Position numbers and translations under genes: made by a program. The notes under the pieces are model-generated. The model was not told the DNA's origin. It did not search any database and worked only from the letters and a program-made list of their open reading frames with translations. This document shows, one piece after another, positions 59,167-64,000 of a stretch of 64,000 nucleotides of DNA. Location: positions 1-64,000 of the forward strand of contig JBCCYT010000005.1 of the NCBI GenBank assembly GCA_039188975.1, read 5' to 3'. Within the stretch, counting starts at the first letter, position 1; every line of letters begins with the position of its first letter. The stretch comes from UBA11606 sp039188975. GTDB taxonomy: Bacteria; Actinomycetota; Acidimicrobiia; Acidimicrobiales; Aldehydirespiratoraceae.

Positions 59167-60723
59167 TCACGATGGCGGTGGCCGGCGGTCGTCGGCGCAC
59201 ATGGCCATGGCGACATTGCGGCCGCTCACCCCCCACACACCGGCGCCCGGATAGGTACCCGCACCGCACAGATACAAGCCAGTGAGCGGGGTGCGGTACC
59301 GGGTCAGCTCGCGTTGGCGCCCCACGACGACGTCGAGTGGTGTGCCAACCCACGACGGGGCGTACCCGCGCCGCATCGAAAACTGCTCTTCGTAGTCGAC
59401 CGGCGTCATGACACGCCACTCGCCGATGCCCTCGGCCCAGCTGGGTTGGACCGTTTCGGCGAAGCGGTCGATCCAACGTTTCGGCTCGCTGGACCCCTCC
59501 CAACCTCCGTCGAGGTCGTAGGGCGTCCACAGCACTTCGAGGCTGAGGAGATGATGCTCCTCGTCGGGACGCATGGTCGGATCGGGAACCGACGGGGTGT
59601 TGACCAGCATTGCCGGGTCGGTCCCGATCCGACCGCGAGCCGCATCCGCATGCATCGCGCTGAGCGTCGCAACGTCCGGTCCGATCGCAAGCGTTGGTGC
59701 CGTCGGATCACCCAGGTCGGTGAGATCGGTCGCCGCCTGCAGCACCGGTGGCGCTTCCATGACGAGGTCGATCTTCGATTCGTACCCATCGTGGGTGGGT
59801 TGGCCAGACCACCGGGCGCGCGCCGCAGCGGCGGCGCGGCCGGGAACGCCGTCGAGCCAGTCGACCAGCACGACAGAGGGGTCGATCGCAGCCACGACTC
59901 GTGTTGCTGACCGTTCGCCGCCCTCGGTGGTCCGAACGCCGACGACGGCGTCACCACGACACAACAACGCCTCGACCCGGGTATCGACCTCGAATCGGGC
60001 ACCGGCCGCTTCGGCTGAGCGACGAAGCGCGTCGGTGAGGGCACCACTACCGCCCACGGGCCGACCGACCGGCACGAGGTGTTTCGTCGCGTAGGCGAGT
60101 GCTGCCAGTCCCGTGCCCGGCATCTGGGGGTCAACTCCCCACACCACCGGTCCGGTGATGAGGGCAGGGACAATCAAATCCTCGTCGTCGAAATACGCCC
60201 GCAGGACGTCCGCGGCTGAGCGTTTCGCGAGCCGAAGAACGGTCGCCAGTCCGGCCGCCCGCCGCCGAAGGGTGTGTTGGATGGTGGTTCTCGCCGATGG
60301 CGGCTTCACCGACACATCGAGCAGCAGGCGAGCTGCAGGGAGGAGGTCATTCAGATAGCGCCGGTAGCCATCGACCGCGTGGGGATGGGTCCGGGCCAGA
60401 CCCGCAAGCGTTCGCTCGGCATCGTGAAAGTGGAACCACGGCGAGCCGTTCCAACGCATCCCGAGATACGAGGGCTCGAGATCGATGTACGACAGTCCGT
60501 GGGTGCTCAAGTCGAGCTCGTCGTGCACGGGCGTTGCCCGCACGAAGATGTGGTCGCAATTGCAAATGTTGACTCGGGCACCGACGGCATCGACCGTGCT
60601 TGCGCAGCCGCCCGTGTGCGGTCGAGCTTCGAGCACGGTCACGTCGTAGCCCGATCGAGCCAGGTACGCCGCCGCGGTGAGACCGTTGTGACCCCCACCG
60701 ACGACGAGGACATCATCGGGCAT
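59167..60723 (-). CDS. Phytoene desaturase-like FAD/NAD(P) oxidoreductase
   Basis: 518 residues. The dinucleotide-binding start is DVLVVGGGHNGLTAAAYLARSGYDVTVLEA, followed by RPHTGGCA, and the C-terminal FAD segment is GLYLCGAGTYPGAGVWGVSGRNVA. This is the CrtI-like family of amine oxidase-fold flavoproteins. The family covers carotenoid desaturases and many uncharacterised oxidoreductases; no other carotenoid genes are present, so I do not assign a carotenoid role. It is divergent from the creatininase operon, with 61 bp between the starts. Confidence 0.85.
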   Translation of the reverse strand: MPDDVLVVGGGHNGLTAAAYLARSGYDVTVLEARPHTGGCASTVDAVGARVNICNCDHIFVRATPVHDELDLSTHGLSYIDLEPSYLGMRWNGSPWFHFHDAERTLAGLARTHPHAVDGYRRYLNDLLPAARLLLDVSVKPPSARTTIQHTLRRRAAGLATVLRLAKRSAADVLRAYFDDEDLIVPALITGPVVWGVDPQMPGTGLAALAYATKHLVPVGRPVGGSGALTDALRRSAEAAGARFEVDTRVEALLCRGDAVVGVRTTEGGERSATRVVAAIDPSVVLVDWLDGVPGRAAAAARARWSGQPTHDGYESKIDLVMEAPPVLQAATDLTDLGDPTAPTLAIGPDVATLSAMHADAARGRIGTDPAMLVNTPSVPDPTMRPDEEHHLLSLEVLWTPYDLDGGWEGSSEPKRWIDRFAETVQPSWAEGIGEWRVMTPVDYEEQFSMRRGYAPSWVGTPLDVVVGRQRELTRYRTPLTGLYLCGAGTYPGAGVWGVSGRNVAMAMCADDRRPPPS

Positions 60724-60772
60724 CGTGCACCGCCATCTGACCGAGACCGCCTCGACGGGGCGGTCGGTTGGC

Positions 60773-60778
60773 TAGGGT
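60773..60778 (+). promoter_or_regulatory. TANNNT -10 box for the creatininase operon
   Basis: TAGGGT ends 6 nt before the ATG at 60785. Confidence 0.5.
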
Positions 60779-60784
60779 GCCGCG

Positions 60785-61570
60785 ATGCCCGGCCGCCTCC
60801 ACGAGCTCAGCGGACCCGAGATTCAGGAAAAGCTCTCGTCGTCGTCGATCGTGCTCGTACCGATCGGTGCGATCGAACAGCACGGTCCGCACCTGCCGAT
60901 GATCGTCGACTACCTGATCGCCGATGAGGTCGCGCAAGCCGTCGTCGATCGTGCCAGCGACGACCTCGATGTGTGGATGGTGCCGACGCTCCCGTTTTCC
61001 AAGTCCGACGAGCACGCGTGGTCGCCCGGCACCATGTGGCTGAGCCGAGACACCTCGCAACGGGTGCTCGACGACCTCGCCGCTCGCGTGGCGGAGATGG
61101 GAGTGCAACGGCTCGTGTTCTTGAATGGACACGGTGGCAACTCCACCATGCTGAACGTCGCATGCCGAGAAGCCCGTCGACGGCACGGTCTGTTGACGTT
61201 CCTGGTCCACCCGTTCGCGCCGCCGGCCTACTCGCCACCGAGCGCAGTCGACACCGGAGAACTGGGCATGGGGATCCATGGCGGCTACGACGAGACATCG
61301 GTGGTCATGCACCTGCGCCCCGAGCTGGTGAAGCTCGACCGAGCGGTTCGCAACGTCCCGGAGTGGCTGGCCGACAACGAGCACGTCCGGTTCGGCGGAT
61401 CGACCCAGTTCGGATGGATGTCTGACGACTTCGGCCCGCACGGACACATCGGTGATCCGACCGGGGCGACGGCCCAAGCGGGAGAACGGCTCTTCGAGCA
61501 GGCCGTGGGCCACGTGTTGGCCAGCCTCGGGGAAATTGCCACCTTTGACTTCCCGGATCGGGAGCCGTAG
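60785..61570 (+). CDS. Creatininase-family metal-dependent amidohydrolase
   Basis: 261 residues. The metal-binding blocks are LVPIGAIEQHGPHLPM (Glu and His), the Asp of DYLIADEVAQ, LVFLNGHGGNSTML (His) and the late GIHGGYDETSVVM (Glu). Family members open cyclic amides, including creatinine; MftE of mycofactocin synthesis and formamide hydrolases are relatives. The rest of the mycofactocin set is not seen. It leads a tight operon with a RidA-like and a flavodoxin-fold protein, with 3-bp gaps. Confidence 0.88.
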   Translation: MPGRLHELSGPEIQEKLSSSSIVLVPIGAIEQHGPHLPMIVDYLIADEVAQAVVDRASDDLDVWMVPTLPFSKSDEHAWSPGTMWLSRDTSQRVLDDLAARVAEMGVQRLVFLNGHGGNSTMLNVACREARRRHGLLTFLVHPFAPPAYSPPSAVDTGELGMGIHGGYDETSVVMHLRPELVKLDRAVRNVPEWLADNEHVRFGGSTQFGWMSDDFGPHGHIGDPTGATAQAGERLFEQAVGHVLASLGEIATFDFPDREP

Positions 61571-61573
61571 CCG

Positions 61574-61960
61574 ATGCCCAATCGTGCTGTCGACCCGACC
61601 GGGATTGCGCCTCCCGCCGCTGCGTACGTGCACGGTGTCGTGAGCGACGGACCCGCGCGGCTCCTCCACACCAGTGGTGTCGTCCCGACCGCTCCGGATG
61701 GGACGGTGGCGAGCGATGTCGGCGCGCAAGCCGATGAGATCTGGCGAACGATCTCGGCGTTGCTCACCGATGCCGACATGGCGACGACCGACATCGTGTC
61801 GGTGACGACCTATGTCGTCCCCGGGCAGGACCTCGGGCTCGTCATGGCGGCCCGGGATGCCGTGCTCGGCGGCCACCTGGCTGCCTCGACGCTCGTGATC
61901 GTCGCTGCCCTCGCCCGCCCGGAATGGCTGATGGAAGTCGCCATCGTGGCGGCTCGCTGA
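61574..61960 (+). CDS. RidA/YjgF-family enamine deaminase-like protein
   Basis: 128 residues. PAAAYVHGVVSDGPARLLHTSGVVPTAPDGTV and STLVIVAALARPEWLMEVAIVAAR follow the RidA trimer fold. The usual late Arg is present as ALARPEW, corresponding to the Arg of the carboxylate-binding site. RidA proteins hydrolyse reactive enamine/imine intermediates. Co-transcription with a creatininase-like hydrolase suggests a cyclic amide or imine degradation step (inference). It starts 3 bp after the creatininase stop. Confidence 0.85.
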   Translation: MPNRAVDPTGIAPPAAAYVHGVVSDGPARLLHTSGVVPTAPDGTVASDVGAQADEIWRTISALLTDADMATTDIVSVTTYVVPGQDLGLVMAARDAVLGGHLAASTLVIVAALARPEWLMEVAIVAAR

Positions 61961-61963
61961 GCG

Positions 61964-62515
61964 ATGGAGATCCTGCTCGTCGATGGCTTCGAAGGTGACG
62001 ACGCGGTCGTCGCGACCGCGAGAGCGGTCCTCGAAGCCAACGGTCACACCGTGCATGTGATCGACCTTGCGGCCGACGACTTCCGCATCCACATGACGAT
62101 GGAGGAACGTCGCCTCTACCACGACGAAGGCGAAAACCTGCTCGATCCCCAGGCTCAGGCCGCCGCCGACCTGTTGCCCGACGTTCAGGGTGTGCTGTTT
62201 TGCTGTCCCCATGTCACGTTTGGCGTGCCCGCCCGAGTGAAGGGCTTCCTCGACCGGGTCTTCATTCCGGGGGTCGCGTTCACGTTCGATGATGCCGACA
62301 AGCTCGACCCGAAGTTGCGGCACATCCGCCGCGTCGGCCTCATCACCCGAAGCCCGCACGACGCTCGCACGGTTCGCCGGGCTCGAGACGGCGCTCGCCG
62401 CTACATCTTGTGGACGGTGCGGCTCAACTGTTCGTGGTTCGCACGTCGCACCCATGTGCGACTTCGGCCCGAGGAGTCGACCGAGCGGGTGAGTGCTGCG
62501 CTTCGCCGATGGTGA
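61964..62515 (+). CDS. Flavodoxin-fold NAD(P)H dehydrogenase-like protein
   Basis: 183 residues. EILLVDGFEGDDAVVATARAVLEANGHTVHVIDLA, then LLPDVQGVLFCCPHVTFGVPARVKGFLDRVFIPGVAF, match the quinone-reductase/modulator-of-drug-activity group, where the second block binds FMN or FAD. The end (WFARRTHVRLRPEE) differs from typical quinone reductases. It is the third gene of the creatininase operon and may supply reduced flavin to a partner enzyme. Convergent with the next gene. Confidence 0.78.
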   Translation: MEILLVDGFEGDDAVVATARAVLEANGHTVHVIDLAADDFRIHMTMEERRLYHDEGENLLDPQAQAAADLLPDVQGVLFCCPHVTFGVPARVKGFLDRVFIPGVAFTFDDADKLDPKLRHIRRVGLITRSPHDARTVRRARDGARRYILWTVRLNCSWFARRTHVRLRPEESTERVSAALRRW

Positions 62516-62546
62516 TCCGGCGCCTACCTGGGCCGAAGGCGATCGT

Positions 62547-63071
62547 TCAGACACTGGCGACGCGTGCGCCGGCCGAGGCTCGGGCCTGCACGTGATCGAG
62601 AAACACCTGCCGGTCGGCGTCGTCGCAGAAGTCGATCTTGTAGAGCGCCAACCACTCGAACGTCGCACCCGTTGCGCATAGCGGCGTGAGCACTCGGCGA
62701 TAGAGCTGTCGACCCGGTTCGCCCTGGAGACGGTTGATGAGCGCCGAGGATCCGTGGGTCGTGACCGCAGTCAGCCGGGTGATGTTCGCAAGCGGCGACG
62801 TGGTCGGGGCGCCCTCGTCGATCCAGGGGCCCAGCGTGCGCTGGATCCAGTCGAGCAGCACCGCCGGTTGGCCGCCCCACCAGGTGGGATGCACGAACCA
62901 CAGTTCGTCGGTCGCGGCGAGTTCATCGGCGGTCGGGCCGGGCTCGGTCGCGTCGCCGATGCGATGCAGGATTGGTTCGCCTCGCTCTGCCAGCCCGACG
63001 AGCACCGATGCGAGGATCGCTCCGCTGTAGCTCTCGGGTACCGGGTGGGCATGAACGACGCGGATCGACAT
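62547..63071 (-). CDS. Flavodoxin-fold NAD(P)H oxidoreductase
   Basis: 174 residues. RVVHAHPVPESYSGAILASVLVGL is the phosphate-binding start, and DELWFVHPTWWGGQPAVLLDWIQRTL the FMN-side block of KefF/quinone-reductase-like proteins. It is a second flavodoxin-fold reductase within 1 kb. It starts 5 bp after the LLM oxidoreductase stop on the same strand, so the two are probably one operon, with this protein reducing the flavin that the LLM enzyme uses (inference). Confidence 0.8.
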   Translation of the reverse strand: MSIRVVHAHPVPESYSGAILASVLVGLAERGEPILHRIGDATEPGPTADELAATDELWFVHPTWWGGQPAVLLDWIQRTLGPWIDEGAPTTSPLANITRLTAVTTHGSSALINRLQGEPGRQLYRRVLTPLCATGATFEWLALYKIDFCDDADRQVFLDHVQARASAGARVASV

Positions 63072-63076
63072 GACGG

Positions 63077-64000
63077 TCAGGCCAGCTGGGGCAAGACGTC
63101 GGCGGCGATGCGTTCGAGCTGATCCTCGACCTGACCGTACGGATCGCCGGGCATCCCCGGGAACAGCACCAGGTTCTCGAGGCCGCCGAACTCGTCGCGA
63201 TACGCCGCGATCCCTTCGGCGACATCGTCGGCTGAGCCGACCAGCCAGGTCTTGTTGTCGAGCGAATCGTCCAGCGACGGGATGAGGCCGGGCGGCGACG
63301 GTTTGCCGTCAGGACCCATGTAGCCACGGCTCCAACCGTACGGACCGAGGAACTTCCAGAATTCGTCGTGTCCGTTGCGGACCCGGTCGATTGCGGCCTC
63401 TCGGGTGTCGTCGACACACGTGCACACGACGAGCGTACGTTTCTCGCCGGGGGCCAGATCAATCCCGTGTTCGTCGGCGTAGATCTCCGCATAGCGATCC
63501 CAGAACTGCTTGGCGAACGAATGGTGCTTCAACCAAAACACCCCGCCAACACCGGTTCGGGGCACAGAGTCGAGCGTGGGCGGGGACGTGATCGCCTGCC
63601 ACATCTCGTACGGGTACAGCGGGCGGGGGAGGAGGCTGAGCTCTTGCACGGTGCCGCCCCGGTCGGGGATGCCGGGCACAGGAAAGTCGAAGACGTCGCC
63701 GTGGTAGCTGAACGACTCGTTGTCGAGGGCCAGTCGCAGAACGTCGAGCGATTCCGCGAACTGTCTGCGGTTGAACTCGTCGGCCGCCGCCTGGTCAGGG
63801 TTGTCGAACGAGCCGATCTTCGAACCGAGGTTCTCAGCTTCGCGGGGCACGGTGCCGCGGGCGACGCCGAGGATGCCTCGGCCACCGGAGATGTTGTGGA
63901 GGGTGGCGAAATCCTCGGCCAGCTTGAGCGGATGCCACTGGCCGAGCACGTTGAACATCATCCCGAGCCGGATCTGTTCGGTGCGTTCCGCGATGATCGC
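63077..64000 (-). CDS. LLM class flavin-dependent oxidoreductase, N-terminus off the window
   Basis: At least 307 residues; the frame stays open to the right edge (TEQIRLGMMFNVLGQWHPLK continues upstream of the first internal Met), so the N-terminus is missing. The luciferase-like TIM barrel shows LGQWHPLKLAEDFATLHNISGGRGILGVARG, and the C-terminal part has GSADDVAEGIAAYRDEFGGLENLVLFPGMPG. Such enzymes use F420 or reduced FMN; the adjacent flavodoxin-fold reductase favours FMN. Substrate unknown. Confidence 0.88.
   Translation of the reverse strand, partial: AIIAERTEQIRLGMMFNVLGQWHPLKLAEDFATLHNISGGRGILGVARGTVPREAENLGSKIGSFDNPDQAAADEFNRRQFAESLDVLRLALDNESFSYHGDVFDFPVPGIPDRGGTVQELSLLPRPLYPYEMWQAITSPPTLDSVPRTGVGGVFWLKHHSFAKQFWDRYAEIYADEHGIDLAPGEKRTLVVCTCVDDTREAAIDRVRNGHDEFWKFLGPYGWSRGYMGPDGKPSPPGLIPSLDDSLDNKTWLVGSADDVAEGIAAYRDEFGGLENLVLFPGMPGDPYGQVEDQLERIAADVLPQLA

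Overview
The window is a gene-dense, GC-rich stretch of an actinobacterial chromosome. Markers for this are a mycothiol-dependent formaldehyde dehydrogenase, an NDMA-type (mycofactocin-linked) alcohol dehydrogenase, a coproporphyrin-type ferrochelatase with a Cys-rich tail, an Rpf-like transglycosylase and many GTG starts. The mix of acyl-CoA dehydrogenase, thiolase, LLM flavoenzyme, amidohydrolase and DUF1501/DUF1800 genes resembles marine or soil Acidimicrobiia (Ilumatobacter-like); that placement is inference. I see no rRNA, CRISPR array, insertion sequence or prophage. A recurrent TANNNT box ending 6-8 nt before the start codon suggests much leaderless transcription, and it decided several starts.

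Layout. 1-8.6 kb: thiolase tail, mscR with a VOC partner, sulfatase, two SAM methyltransferases around an amidohydrolase, a 24-bp palindromic element, then acyl-CoA dehydrogenase and a cupin. 8.7-11.6 kb: a small molybdopterin-domain lipoprotein translationally coupled to a membrane GGDEF-EAL protein. 11.7-20.5 kb: an unpaired type IIA topoisomerase B subunit, membrane proteins (one a YihY-SnoaL fusion), a PatB-like C-S lyase, the NDMA-type dehydrogenase and a stand-alone RecB-like nuclease ending in a perfect three-copy palindromic repeat. 20.5-29.1 kb: orphan ParA with a small membrane protein, a DUF1800-DUF1501 pair divergent from an OmpR-type two-component system, ferrochelatase and an Rpf-like protein with a structured leader. 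29.1-37.4 kb: glutaredoxin-like protein, ABC exporter, SGNH hydrolase, ABC-F ATPase, NfuA-like protein, dxs and a PAP2 protein.

37.5-49.2 kb: a lipoprotein, a TldD-TldE-TldE protease cluster, uppP, a SAF-domain protein, FmdB-like protein and plsY, then galU, moeA, moaA and moaC, a regulated-looking promoter with a small membrane protein, and tRNA-Ala(CGC) with a strong terminator. 49.3-57.1 kb: the most unusual locus, a complete hydrophobic-amino-acid-type ABC importer compacted into a divergent lipoprotein binding protein, an MFS-LivF fusion and a LivH-LivM-LivG fusion. 57.1-64 kb: a clostripain-family lipoprotein, a CrtI-like flavoprotein divergent from a creatininase/RidA/flavodoxin-fold operon, and a flavodoxin-fold reductase with an LLM oxidoreductase cut by the window edge.

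The strongest candidates for something undescribed are the fused HAAT-type importer with its MFS module, the two cases of tandemly multiplied gene 3' ends between convergent genes, and the molybdopterin-domain lipoprotein paired with a cyclic-di-GMP enzyme.
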